A stretch of 64,000 nucleotides of DNA from Platerodrilus igneus (lineage: Eukaryota; Arthropoda; Insecta; Coleoptera; Lycidae). The position numbers and the translations under genes were made by a program. The notes beneath the pieces are model-generated. The model searched no databases, had not been told where the DNA came from, and saw only the letters and a list, made by a program, of their open reading frames with translations. Below, piece after piece: positions 1-10,707 of this stretch. The DNA is taken from positions 5,752,501 to 5,816,500 of the forward strand of contig JARFIW010000884.1 of assembly GCA_036346225.1 (NCBI GenBank), in the 5' to 3' direction. Within the stretch, counting starts at the first letter, position 1. Each line of letters opens with the position of its first letter.

Positions 1-26
1 CAGGTTCAAGTCCTGTCCAGAACCTT
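1..26 (+). other. Possible 3' end of a tRNA-like sequence, cut by the window edge
   Basis: The first bases read caggttcaagtcctg, which can fold as a T-arm (CAGG / CCTG around a TTCAAGT loop) and contains a B-box-like core. The short tail ccagaacc is followed by an AT stretch with tttt. It could be the end of a tRNA gene or of a tRNA-derived SINE. The 5' part lies outside the window, so neither can be shown. Confidence 0.25.
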
Positions 27-361
27 ATATTTTCTATTCTTCAATTACTAGCTCGATTTGAAATGATCATTTGGGCTTTGCATAAAAATGTCTAAGTTAT
101 TATTTCATCTTATTAACTATATACTCACTCGTTCACTCTTTATAACTATAATTTATGAAATATTATAATATCTGTTCTGTGTAAATATAGTCAAAGTGGA
201 ATATTCTTCAAAATTTGCAAGGAGACGGATGTGTGCTTATAAATACTTTAAGGAAATTATGTTTAACAGTATACTTCATTACTGATGCATAATGCATAAA
301 ACACCAACAATATTAAATTGTTTAGGGATTTTTAGTTTTTATGATAGAGAAGAGAAAAGAA
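27..361. other. AT-rich spacer, nothing recognised
   Basis: No coding signal, repeat or RNA structure is recognised here. The stretch ends where homology to the LINE family begins at about 362. Confidence 0.5.
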
Positions 362-1212
362 ATACTATGAGAAGATCAATTTGGGTTTAAGCGAAACAGG
401 GGAACACGGGAGCTATTTTAGCTCTGAGTGTGATAATGGAGAAGGCAATAGAAAAAGAAGAAAGCGTGTATATAAGGTTTGTAGATATATAAAAAGCATT
501 TGATAATGTAAAATGGAAAAAATGTTCGAAATACTCAATACGATTGGAATGAGTTTTAGGGATAGACGGATAGTACATAGCTTATAGAAAGAGCAAAGAG
601 CGGTAATAGAATTAGAGCAGGAACATAGAGAAGTAAATATTAGGAAAGGGGTGGGACCGGGGATGAGCCTTATCCCCATTAATTTTTAACTTGTACATTA
701 AAGAGGCAATAAATACTGTAAAATACAGTAAGACATTTGCAATTATTGTGCAGGGACAAAAGATAGATGCTTAGATTTGCAGATGATATAGCGGTATTTG
801 CATCTAGCAAGGAAGAGTTAAGCTGCTCTTAATGAAATGGAAACAGTTCTAACAGAGAGATACGGTATGAAAACTATCAAAAATAAAACTAAAGTTCTAG
901 TATGCAAAGGAGGCAAAAATAAATCAAAAACAAGAATACAAATATGTAACACGAACTTACAAGAGGTTAAGGATTTCTGCTACCTAGGAAACCAAATAGT
1001 GCAAAATGGGAATAGCACAAAAAATATAAAACGTAAATAAATATGATTTTAAAACTATGAGTGGTTTAATTCCAAACTAAGATTAAGAAAAATATAAAAC
1101 AAAGATTAGCACAAGGTCGTGTTACATTTAACAAGAAAAAGCAACTATTATGTTCAAAGACAAGAAACATAGAAACAAGGAAATGATTGCTTAAAACATA
1201 TGTGTGGAGCAC
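362..1212 (+). mobile_element. LINE fragment A (reverse transcriptase part)
   Basis: This is a decayed copy of the non-LTR retrotransposon family that recurs through the window, running from the middle of the reverse transcriptase to the region before the C terminus. The conserved start gagaagatcaatttgg matches LINE copies D and G. The RT motif A region (VDxxKAFD) carries stop codons near 487, and the catalytic FADDI motif is readable near 775-795. A clean reading frame survives only at 837-1040 (METVLTERYG start, thumb region with CYLGNQI). The fragment lacks both the endonuclease and the 3' tail. It is a dead copy. RTE-like assignment rests on the endonuclease-RT layout of the family. Confidence 0.88.
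1020..1100. repeat. 55-bp insertion flanked by 13-bp direct repeats inside LINE A
   Basis: Relative to the other LINE copies, positions 1033-1087 are extra sequence. The extra segment is flanked on both sides by the identical 13-mer aaaaatataaaac (1020-1032 and 1088-1100). The flanking repeat is the expected LINE sequence present once in other copies, so it is either a target-site duplication of a very small insertion or filler from break repair. Confidence 0.6.
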
Positions 1213-1507
1213 AGAACTCTACCTCTACCTCGTGGAAGGTCTGTTACCATAATCACCCAAATGTGTTGAGCAGTCTTTTTGGCTGTGGTACTAGGTCCAT
1301 AGCGACATTCGATGGCTAAATGTTTCCTTGGAAATCTATGAACGAGGGGAGCATAGTTTTTATGCCTATCGCCGTAAAATCCGTCTACCTTGGGCCGTAT
1401 AAAATTGTATCTTTGACTCCCAAGAGACTACAGTGGCTATAAATTACTCGTCGGTTGTCCTTCGTCTTTTGCCATTATTAATATAGTGCTAAGAGTCTAA
1501 ACTTTGG
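1213..1507. other. Unassigned spacer between LINE A and LINE B
   Basis: About 295 bp with slightly higher GC than the surroundings and no open frame or family resemblance that I recognise. Confidence 0.4.
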
Positions 1508-2500
1508 CGTCATCATTAGGTCTTCAGTCCTGGAACTGGTTAAACGCGTACCCTCATTGTTTCCTATTCTGAGCTAACCTGCACATTTCTCTGAAATTTC
1601 CACAGTCTGCATCTTTCACTATCTGCGTGCAATAGTTTGATCTAAATCTACCTCTACCTCTTTTTTTTCCTATCTCTGCTTGTAATATATTCCCCAAAAA
1701 TGCCTTAGAATGTATCCTGCCCTTCTGTTTCTCCTATTTTTTTTTGTTTTCCACAGATATCTTCATTCTCCTACTATTTCTATAAACTCTTTGTTATTAA
1801 CTTTGTTTGTCCATGTTATCATCCTCATATATCTTAAACACAACATACCAAAAGGTTTCTACCGTTTTTCTGTATGCTTCTCCTGCTGCCCCTATTTAAC
1901 AGACATACTGTGCTGTGCTCCACACATATACTTTCAACAATTTCCTCCTTGTTTCTATGTTTGTTGTCTTCGAACGTAGCCGCTACTCTTTCTTGTTAAG
2001 TGCAGTTCGGTTCTTCTTCTATTGCTTACAAATATATACCCTATTTCTCCGATATTCAGTAGTACGTGAAGGGGGTTAAGCAATCAACATTATTTGAAAA
2101 TATTTCCAAACTAACACCTGTAGTTGTTTAAAATAATCGCTAGATTTAAGTGCAATTATTTTCTCGTCTTTAGGTTTTCCGTCTTGAAACTGGTTGGAAG
2201 CGTACCTTCAGTTATTTCTATTCTGAGCTAGCCTACACGGTTCCCTGCAATTCTCCCACAGCCTAGATACAGCTCGATTCCCCTTCTGTTGTTTCCTAAT
2301 CATATGGCCTATTTCACCAAGATTCCGTGGTACTTGAAAAGGGTTAAGCAAGCAGCCTGTGGCTACCGAGAATCCCCCAAAACAGACATTTGCCGAATTA
2401 ATAGTTTTTCATGTAAAAACTTTCGCACAATTAACATTATCTGATAGTATTGCAAAACCAATACATGTAGTTGCTTATAATCATCAGGTTTAAGTACAGT
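1508..2500 (-). repeat. 3' tail of LINE B with duplicated ORF-end sequence
   Basis: Downstream of the ORF end the tail holds repeated units. Each contains a decayed version of the ORF's own C-terminal coding stretch (the part encoding FREMC.LAQNRNQW) and a shared noncoding segment with tgctta/cccttcac-type sequence. The same arrangement is found in copies E, F and G. Confidence 0.75.
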
Positions 2501-2504
2501 TATG

Positions 2505-2834
2505 TTATTCTTCATTAGGTTTTCCATATTGGAATTGCTTGGACGCGTACCTCCATTGATTTCTATTCTGTGCTAGCTTGCACATTTCCCTGAAATTCGC
2601 GCAGTCTACATCTTTCACTACCTGTGTGCAATAGTCTAACCTAGGTCTACCTCTACCTCTCTTTTTTCCTATCTCTGCTTCTAACATATTCCGCACTATT
2701 CCTTCATGCCTTAGTGCTTGGTCTATCAACCTATTTCTCTTATTTTTTACTGTTTTACACATACTTCTTTCTTCGTCTACCATTTTTAGTACCACTTTGT
2801 TCTTAACTTTGTCTGTCCATGATATCTTCATCAT
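2505..2834 (-). pseudogene. LINE B ORF, C-terminal domain
   Basis: This 109-residue open stretch encodes the C-terminal part of the endonuclease-reverse transcriptase protein. It shows the family signature of a tryptophan/lysine-rich start (ISWTDKVKNK), a GRGRPRLDYC basic motif, and the terminal REMCKLAQNRNQWR segment followed by a natural-looking stop. In this LINE type the region is C-terminal to the RT thumb, and its role is not well defined. Because it ends in GKPNEE before the stop, this copy best marks where the family ORF ends. It is the longest intact fragment of this domain in the window, but it is not expressed as a unit. Confidence 0.8.
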
Positions 2835-3258
2835 ACGTCTGTAGCATCACACTTCAAAGCCTTCTATTTTTTTCCTGTCCGCTTCTCCTACTGTGTAGGT
2901 TTCACAGTCGTACAGTGTTGTGCTCCACACATATGTTTTGAGCAATCTTTTCCTTGTTTCTATGTTTGCTGTCTTTCAACACAGTAGTTGCTTTTTCTTG
3001 TAAAATGTAGCACGACCTTGTGCTAATCTTTGTTTTATATCTTTTGCGCTCTACCCATCTTGCGTTATTTGACTTCCTAGGTAGCAGAAATCCCTAACCT
3101 CTTGTAAGTTCTCGTTACATATTTGTATTCTAGTTTTCAATTTATTTTCCCCTCCTTTGGATACTAGTACTATAGATTTATTTTTGTTAATTTTCATACC
3201 GCATCTCTATGTTAGAACTGTTTTCACTTCATTAAGAGTATCTTTTAACTCTTCCTTG

Positions 3259-3561
3259 CTAGATGCTAATACCGTTATAATCATCTGCAAATCTAAGCAC
3301 ATCAATCTTTTGTCCCTGCATAATAATTCCAAACGTCTTCTTGCATTTGACAGTATTCATTGTGTCCTCGATGTACAAGTTAAAAATTAATGGGGATAAG
3401 GCACATCCTTGTCTCATCCCTTTCCTAATATTCACTTCTCTCGTTAATCTTTTGAGTTTTTCGAACGTTTTTTTCCAATTTACGTTGTCGAATGCTTTTT
3501 CCAGATCTACAAACCCTATATACACGCTTTCCTCCTTTTCTATTGTTTTCTCTATTATCAC
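3259..3561 (-). pseudogene. LINE B reverse transcriptase fragment
   Basis: The frame encodes the RT palm: GFVDLEKAFDNV (motif A with the first catalytic Asp), RQGCALSPLIFNLYIE (motif B) and LRFADD (motif C, the catalytic Asp pair). These motifs are diagnostic for non-LTR reverse transcriptases. The region between motif A and motif B is shorter than in copies D and G, consistent with a small internal deletion. The frame breaks right after FADD. Confidence 0.85.
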
Positions 3562-3845
3562 ACTTTGAGCTAAATAGCCTCCCGTGTTCCCCTGTTTCGT
3601 CTAAACCCAAGTTGATCTTCTCCTAGTATTTCTTCAGCTCGTGCTGTCAAACTTATTGTTTTCACATCTCTCCGAACCTCTCTTTTTTGGTATACTGAAT
3701 ATAATGTTGAAAACTTTGGGTATCTCGCCTGTCTCATACATATAGCTTACAAGTTGGAAAAGATGTTCTGTTACTGCTTGTCCAGCGGCTTTAAGGTTTC
3801 TGCTTGCACCTTATCTGTACCCGTCGCCTTACCATTTTTCAGACA

Positions 3846-4103
3846 CTATAATGCTATTTCAAACTCAGTCCTAAGTATAGGATATCCCAAGTAATCCTTT
3901 TCAATGTCTGATTCCTGTTCTAATGCCGTTAGTTCCTCTCCTGCATATAAATTCCCTATATATTCTTGCCATTTATCTACTTTCTCTACATTTTCTATAA
4001 TGATGTTTCCTCCCGCGTCCCTTATATTTTTGCTATACTGTTTTATATCTCTAAAATTCATTCTAGTTACATTGTATACTTCGTCCGTTTTTCCTATTTC
4101 CAT
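3846..4103 (-). pseudogene. LINE B endonuclease-RT linker fragment
   Basis: Eighty-five residues match the linker seen in copies D and G (Y.V.R.NFRDIKQYSKNIRDAGGN, then LYAGEELTALEQESDIEKD and the ILRTEFEIAL motif that precedes the RT fingers). No catalytic residues are known for this part. Confidence 0.75.
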
Positions 4104-4698
4104 CTTAGTTTGTACCTCTTTGCTATTTTCATCAATTTATTGTTCTGTAGCTTTCCTGTATTTGCGAATAATTTCCCATTTTATGGCTTTGTATCTCTGT
4201 TTTCCTGTTGCGTCTGACCTATTTTTGTATTTTCCTCTTTCTTCTATTAAATTCAGGATATCCTATGTTATACATGGTTTCTTATTTTCTTTTTGTGTAT
4301 ACCCCAGAATATCTCTGGCCGCCATATCTAAGCTGGATTTAATGTTATTCCATTCTGTTTCTACTTCCTTAAGATAAGAAATTTTTTCCGATATCTTTCA
4401 GCAATTCATTTGACTTTTTTTAAAATCTTTCGCGGTTATCTTTATCTTTTTGTTTCTCAAAGTCAAAGTTCCTTTCTTCGTTTCCTATTCAAATTTTTAA
4501 ATGTGAAACCGGCCTTCATAATTACGATGTTGGGGTCAGTACCTATATCTGCTTCTGGATAACTTATTCAGTCTTTTACTTGATTTCTAAACCGTTGTCT
4601 AACAAGAATGTAACCTATTTGATATCTTGCTTTATCTCCTAGCATTTTCCACGTATATCGTCTTCTAGCATGATGTTGAAATAATGTGTTTGTGATGG

Positions 4699-4968
4699 TT
4701 AAATTGTTCTTGTCGCAAAATACCAGCCTATTTCCCCTGTCTTTCTCGTGCTTAAACCAAATAAACCTACTACCGCTCCTTCCCTACCCTCACCTATCAC
4801 TGCATTAAAATCCCCCATAATTAATAAATTTTCATGTCCTTTTACGTATCTTAGTATGTCTTCGATACCTTTGTAGATCGCTTTTACCTCTTCCTCACTA
4901 TAGCTAGAGGTGGGCATGTATACCTGAATTGTTACTGTATTTACCGATTTAGATTCTAATCTAAACAT
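4699..4968 (-). pseudogene. LINE B AP-endonuclease-like domain fragment
   Basis: The frame carries the EN signature IQVYMPTSSYS followed by LLIMGDFNAVIGEG (the catalytic GDFN motif of the exonuclease-endonuclease-phosphatase fold). In this LINE family the domain nicks the genomic target to prime reverse transcription. The N-terminal part is missing because the copy is truncated at about 5012. Confidence 0.85.
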
Positions 4969-5012
4969 GGGTACTCTTTCGTTCTTTTGTAAGTAGTTTT
5001 GTACATGTTGTA

Positions 5013-8000
5013 ACGTATTTTTTTTATTCAGTTACACTTTGCTTATTAATCTAATAGAATATCTCAATAAAATAAAAATATAATTTATAAATATCTGATC
5101 ACTTAAAATAATTCATAAAGGATATAATAGCATATGCGCTCCTTCGCTTTAGAGGTCTAAGTTTCTATAATAAGAATCGTCAAATTGTCATTTCGTGTCA
5201 CTTTTTTATCAGCGTCTGAACAGGTAAGCTGCTATCTGCGGCGTAGAAAGGTCAAAGATGGTATCCAGGCACTGGCCTGTAATACGGTCCGCAAGAAGTT
5301 GTAATTGATTTAACCTTCGTGGCGGCATGTGGTTCCTGGCAGCTGTAGTGTGATGATTTTATTTTGTATTCCACCTTTAGCAGCTCAGTTGATTCCTGCT
5401 GGCCGAAGAAATACAAGTCCCCCCATCATTAAAACATGCAATACCGTGAATATCGTCCATACCATAAATACTGTTGAAATGAAAATTTAGTTTGATGTTT
5501 AAAATACAAGAAAATTATAGAACGTACTTAATGAACATTTTGTTTGGTTAAATAATTTTTGTTCAGAAGATCCTTTCTAATTCCAGCGTTAAATTCATTC
5601 GAAATAGTGTGTTCCCTGTTGTGTGTATCGCAGATGTATATGGAATAATCCACATCTAGTGTCATAAATTCAAATTTTTTTGATCGCACTGTAGTTCGAC
5701 ACGTGAGTGATATTTAATCTTTAATTCCAGTTATATTTATTTAAATGTTTTACGAAAGGTAGAATGTTGAAGTTTTACCTTGATTTAGTTAACTTAAAAT
5801 TTATTTAAAAAAAGAAAGATTCCGTACTAAACTTGTAACCTTGCAAAATTTTAAAGATGGCTATGTAGTTTGCTTATCGTAATTGTTTCACAAGCAGATA
5901 GCGTTAACTACACTGAAAAAAGTTGTTATTGACATATGATGTCAAAAATATCTAGCTATCCAATATAAATATCACATGTTATTTTGCGTTACTTTAAAAC
6001 TATCTTTAGTAATTTTGAGGTCATGTAATTTGATTCTTAAACAACATGATACATTTTTTTTATATAAGATATTAAGTAAAACTAACTCTTTGTTGAATGA
6101 TGCAATTTTATAAGACGCTTAAATAATTAAATTTTTTTGTGAAGTCGACTTAGTACTACAGATGACTAAAATTAAAATATGCAATATGAATTATTAAGAG
6201 AGCTCAAACTTTATAGTAAATTTATGTAGAAATATTCAATTTAGAGATCTTTATGTTTTTTTGAAGACAGAACCATACTAATTTTCTTTTATATAAACAT
6301 TTTAGTTGAAAAAGTTAATGTTAAAACAAACCAAGTGAATTTAATTGAATAGAATCCATTTTTGCATAACTCTTTTATTATTAAAAATTCAAGTAAAATT
6401 TATAGATCATTAATGAGCAAACATTGTGTCTAATGATAACAAATACCCTGGGTGTATATATTCCTGGAACTCAAATTAAGTTATATTATTTTTGGTGAAT
6501 TTTTTTTAATGACACAAACGGTGTCCATGTTGTGCATTTGTTTGTTCGCAGGTTAAGTCGAGACATCTGTAACACATCTGGTAATTGAGATTTTGGTAAG
6601 TGCTTTGCAAGGTTGATATACAGGCTTTATGGCTATATAAGCGGTGTAGATTTAAGGTTTCCGCATTCCCCTAATACAAGTACAGGTATTTCTGTATGTT
6701 GTTGTATTGAAAAATACGGTGGTGCTCATTATCTACATTTTTGGTCAACAGACATCCCATGACCCAAGCTCATGATCTACCCAGAGCTAACACTCTACTA
6801 GCCGTTTATCTCTAAAGAGTTTTTCTTTTCCTCAAGCCGTTTTCCATCCAACTTTACCTTGGGCTTCCATCATTAATAAGAAATTCTCAACCTTGTGATA
6901 TCAGGTAAGGGTTTATGATATATGGTGGTCCAATTTGCTATCTGATATTCACGAGGGATTATTTGTTCGTATCAATGTTGTTATATTTTTTCTTTCGCTT
7001 GATAAAAGTTTTTTTTGAGGATGGCCTTTATTAGATGTGACAGGGCCAGAAGGCGTTGCCAAGCTAAAAATATGGTGCTCTCGGTCTAAACTTGGGGTCT
7101 ATTCCTGCGGAGGCATGAGGTGGTCGGGGTATTTTACAGAAACTAAACATCAAACACAAAAGATCTTGGATGCCACAGCGTCTATGAAAACCAACAATAA
7201 GAAGTGATCCTAAGGATAAACGCAAAAAACTCTTAAGAGAATTATATTAACGTGAATGTTTGTTAGACTTTTTGAAACCTGCTATAATATATTACCACAG
7301 GCACTATTTGTGCCCGACACCAAATACATAAAAAAATTGAATTTAGATGTATCTTAATATAATATTCTCAGATTGAAGTAATTAAGCCACCAATTTTATA
7401 GACTACTTATTTTTATGAATTTTTTTAGAAATAAAACGATTTGAATTTTGACTAGCATCTAATAAAAAAATTAGTCTCTCTTATTCTTTGTACAAAATTG
7501 GAGAACTAAATTTTTATCACTACATATGCTGTTTTGAAGAGCTGAACATAACAAATGTTTAATACAAAAATATGGCAACAAAAAATGTCATATCATTTCA
7601 ATAACACCTTATAAAGTTGTAATTTGCATTAATGAAAATTAAGTGCAATATTGACATTCAAAATATTAAACTTCATATTTATATAAAATACATTTTGGGT
7701 GAGCAAACCGTGCTTTTCAAACAAAATCTTCCATCACGTATGTGTTGAATACTTACAAGAACGAAATTTACAATAAGTTCTTCGCGATCATTATAAAAAA
7801 GGAATGTTACTCACCAAAGTTTGATGACAAAAACATTTAAGTATTAACAAAAAAAATACTGAACACATGTCGATTCAGAGTATTACGATCCTGTTATCTT
7901 CTTTACGGAACGATAACAACTTCCTTCCAAAAGCCAATAATTAAATCTTGTTCAATAATAATTTGTACTGATATCAACTCCTGCTTTTAAATCCTTGTTC

Positions 8001-8427
8001 CATAAATTCGACTAACTTCTAAACATGCTTGCTAAAAATTCAAAATCTTTTTAGACAAATGAAGGCGCCATATTTAAATAACGAACCGTTTTATAAATAT
8101 CACTACTCTAAAATAGAACTGCTTTCTAACTAAAGACTCAGCGTATAGCCTCAATTCCAGCTATACGAAATTGCCATGAATGGAGTATTTTCCACCCATG
8201 TTAACTCAAAACTCACACTTCTTTTTAAAAATGTGTATGCTGATTACATCCTAACGAACAAGAATGACCTCTTCTCCTTTATCAATAGATGCGCATGACT
8301 ATTCAAAACATTGGGGCTGCGCGGAATATCAAATACGGTAATAATGGCTTTCTCGCCTATATTCTAGCAATCTACGTAGCGTAAAGTGCATTATATGATT
8401 GCCTAAAACTAAATTGTTACAACGTTG
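5013..8427. other. Long AT-rich region without recognised genes
   Basis: No supportable ORF, RNA gene or repeat family is seen in 3.4 kb. Two GC-richer patches stand out, at about 5200-5430 and 7020-7140. Neither gives a protein I recognise. A 44-nt segment at 6552-6595 is bounded by acceptor-like (tttgttcgcag) and donor-like (gtaagtg) sites, but this can arise by chance. Confidence 0.5.
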
Positions 8428-9004
8428 TCCTATCCTTTTTTGCATAACTATCCCCACACCCGAATTTCCTTCTTCTGATCCTGTATGAATTATCCTAAAG
8501 TCTCCACTCCAAAAATCCCCTGCCTCTGGCCAGTGAACTTTACTGATCCCTACTATGTCTATCCATTTCAATTTTCAAGTTCTCTAGCTTACCTACTTGC
8601 TTCATACTTCTGAAATTCCACACCCCACTCGCAAAGTGTTCCCTGCTCTTCCTTTAAATTTTCAGTTCACATCTCCGTCCTCCTCCACCCCATAAGATGC
8701 TATCATGTTACTTACAATTTAAATACGCTGTGTATTTGGGAGGTAATGTGGTGGTTGCCCGTTTCCTTCCACATCGCACTATTGTGTCCTAGAATGTCAT
8801 ACCGACCCCTATGGTCTCTACCACTTTAAGTACCAAAAAAGCTGCTGCTCTCTTTCGGGGACCTGTCTTAGTCTGGTTCCTCACTAAAGACCCTACTACT
8901 TTGGTTGGACATGTAGTTTGGCTCTTTAGATCACTGGAACGTAGGAGCCATTCCACCCGTTCCAGTAATCTAGAACTTCTTCAAGGTGTAGGTCCATTCG
9001 GAAA
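8428..9004 (-). mobile_element. LINE fragment C (5' end only)
   Basis: On the minus strand this starts with the family 5' UTR near 9004 (...aatggacct start shared with copies D and E) and runs into the first part of the endonuclease, where the readable frame shows GISKVHWPEAGDFWSGDF and GSEEGNSGVGIVM. Homology is lost near 8428, inside the endonuclease. LINE copies are normally truncated at the 5' end, so a 5'-only piece implies a later deletion or rearrangement. Confidence 0.85.
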
Positions 9005-10377
9005 GACTAAAATTTGTAGGGTTGGAATTTATTTACGTATATAAAGAAAATAGTGTCTATTTGTCAATTCGAGTAAACATGGTAATTAGTTAATCCATGC
9101 CATCTCGCACCTAAATAACATAATAATAATATGTAACCGGAACATGACCCTTAAAACAATCCTTTTGGAAATATTTTATCTTGAAAATGGCGAAGAGCAG
9201 TAAACGGGTTGAAGATGAACGCTAAAGATGGCGCTTGTAACACAAATGGATGATATGTAAATAGGGTTAAAGTTACTGGTACAAAAACATGACGGTCATG
9301 TCACAAGTAATTGATTATGCACACGAATTATTGACAACTTGATTGTGCGCTAATATTGTGAAGGGTAAAGGCATAATAGTAAATAAAAAATGACCTCACC
9401 CAAAGCCGGGTGAATGACCTTTATACCTACCAAAACTGGTCTTTTTGGATCTAGAAATGGTCTATAAGAAATACATGTAAAAAAGCAGTTTTTTATATGA
9501 TACAAAGTTAGATTATCTACTAGTTACACTGTTACGTACATTGACGTAACCTATAAAAAAAACAAAAAGAAAAAAAGAAAGAAGTATGACCGGGCACGAT
9601 CGGCGAGTGGGCGGGGTTTTATACATGCAACAAAAAAATTAAGGGAGACCTGAAATAACGAAGAAAAAATTATATACACTCACACATTCACACTCATTTG
9701 CGCTCAAAACAAAACATACTAAAAAAGAAACCTATAATTAAGCACAATATGTACACAGTATAGTGGTACCAAAAAGAAACAAAAAACAAAAAAAAATTAC
9801 TTCTTAAACACTAAACCTAGCAAGAAAATAAAAAACCAAATCATTTTTTTTAAATGGTGTGCTGCCGGTTTTAGGATACTACCCTATCTTAATTTCCAAC
9901 CAAAAAGAAACAAAATTACCCCCCTAAAACCAACAACTCTAAATCCCTGAAACTATAAAACTTAACCTATACATAAAAATGGCCACATTTTTTGTTTTAG
10001 TTATTTAAAACCAAATAGCAATGCATCCACACAATGCCAATAAATACCAAAAAGGGTTCAACAATGGTCGTATTGACGAATTAAATTTACAAATCAGGAT
10101 AATTTTTGTATAGAAAAACTAAATGTGGAAATGCATGCGCCTAAACCATAAAATCCCCATCGATATGGTTGCAACGCGAGCAGTGACGGAAAGCACCCAT
10201 TCTCGAAGTTGCTGACGTCGGGGTTGAGTCGGTAGCTGGTCCACATCAACTGGTAGGGGGGGTCTACACCCAAAAAGAATGCGTTGGGTCTCCCGTTACT
10301 ACAAGGGACGACCATTCATTGCAGCTTTAAGGCCGCCGGAAGAAAGCTAAAGCAATTACAAAAAAAAATTAATTCGT
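9005..10377. other. AT-rich spacer with one GC-rich patch
   Basis: Mostly A-rich, low-complexity sequence. At 10094-10320 there is a GC-richer patch whose minus strand has a 73-codon open frame (start MVVPCSNGRPNAFF). The frame is unusually protein-like for its surroundings, but I cannot name a family, so it is not called as a gene. Confidence 0.4.
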
Positions 10378-10707
10378 GGTAGTCGGAAGGTGGCGTCGCC
10401 GTGGATCAATGTAGTAAGCGTAAGACTACGAATTCCAAGGTCCTGGGTTCGAATCCCGACATGGCTGACTGCTTGAAAAATGTTAGGCGAGCATTTTTCA
10501 CAAAAATTACGTCCTCGTTCGGATGAGAGGCTAAATGGAGGTCCCGTGTGTGAGCGTTGTCACGCCGGTTAAATATCCCTACCTTGCCTGGAACGGCAAG
10601 GGTTCAGCAAAATTCTAAATTTCCAGGCAACAAAAAACTCGCCTCCTGGCCAATGTAGTACCTTCGGGTAGAGCATTGGAAATGTAAATGCACGGTAGTC
10701 GGAAGGT
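10378..10707 (+). repeat. 14-bp target duplications bracketing a SINE
   Basis: The 14-mer ggtagtcggaaggt occurs at 10378-10391 and again, perfectly, at 10694-10707, on either side of the SINE. This marks a relatively recent LINE-mediated insertion. Confidence 0.9.
10392..10693 (+). mobile_element. tRNA-derived SINE, complete copy
   Basis: About 300 bp. The head is tRNA-like with an A-box region near gccgtggatcaatg and a good B box (gggttcgaatccc). The body contains aaaatgttaggcgagcatttttcac, then the segment around gaggtcccgtgtgtgag, and the 3' part ends ...aatgtagtaccttcgggtagagcattgg. Six more copies lie on the minus strand between 30 and 40 kb. The 14-bp perfect target duplications define both ends. 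Transcription would be by RNA polymerase III from the internal boxes. Mobilisation would depend on a LINE machinery; which one is not shown. Confidence 0.88.

Larger units (their letters stand above)
1508..5012 (-). mobile_element. LINE copy B, 5'-truncated, minus strand
   Basis: This long but decayed copy is read on the minus strand. From high to low coordinates it shows the distal part of the endonuclease (4699-4968), a linker (3846-4103), reverse transcriptase (3259-3561), the C-terminal domain (2505-2834) and the family 3' tail (1508-2500). The 3' terminus has a (GAT)n-like end, seen as catcatt on the plus strand at about 1511, as in copies E and G. Homology stops at about 5012, inside the endonuclease, so the copy is 5'-truncated in the usual LINE way. 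Frameshifts and stops break the ORF into at least five pieces. Confidence 0.9.

Noticed and set aside
1710..1979. 89-codon hydrophobic plus-strand frame
   Set aside because: Antisense to the 3' tail of LINE B; the same shadow appears at 12864-13052.
3904..4377. 157-codon plus-strand frame rich in Phe, Ser and Leu, looking like a membrane protein
   Set aside because: It is antisense to the LINE B linker; antisense frames of this LINE give the same hydrophobic appearance in other copies (for example 42207-42506).
6552..6595. 44-nt candidate exon between acceptor- and donor-like sites
   Set aside because: Not a multiple of three, contains stops, no neighbouring exon; such pairs occur by chance in AT-rich DNA.
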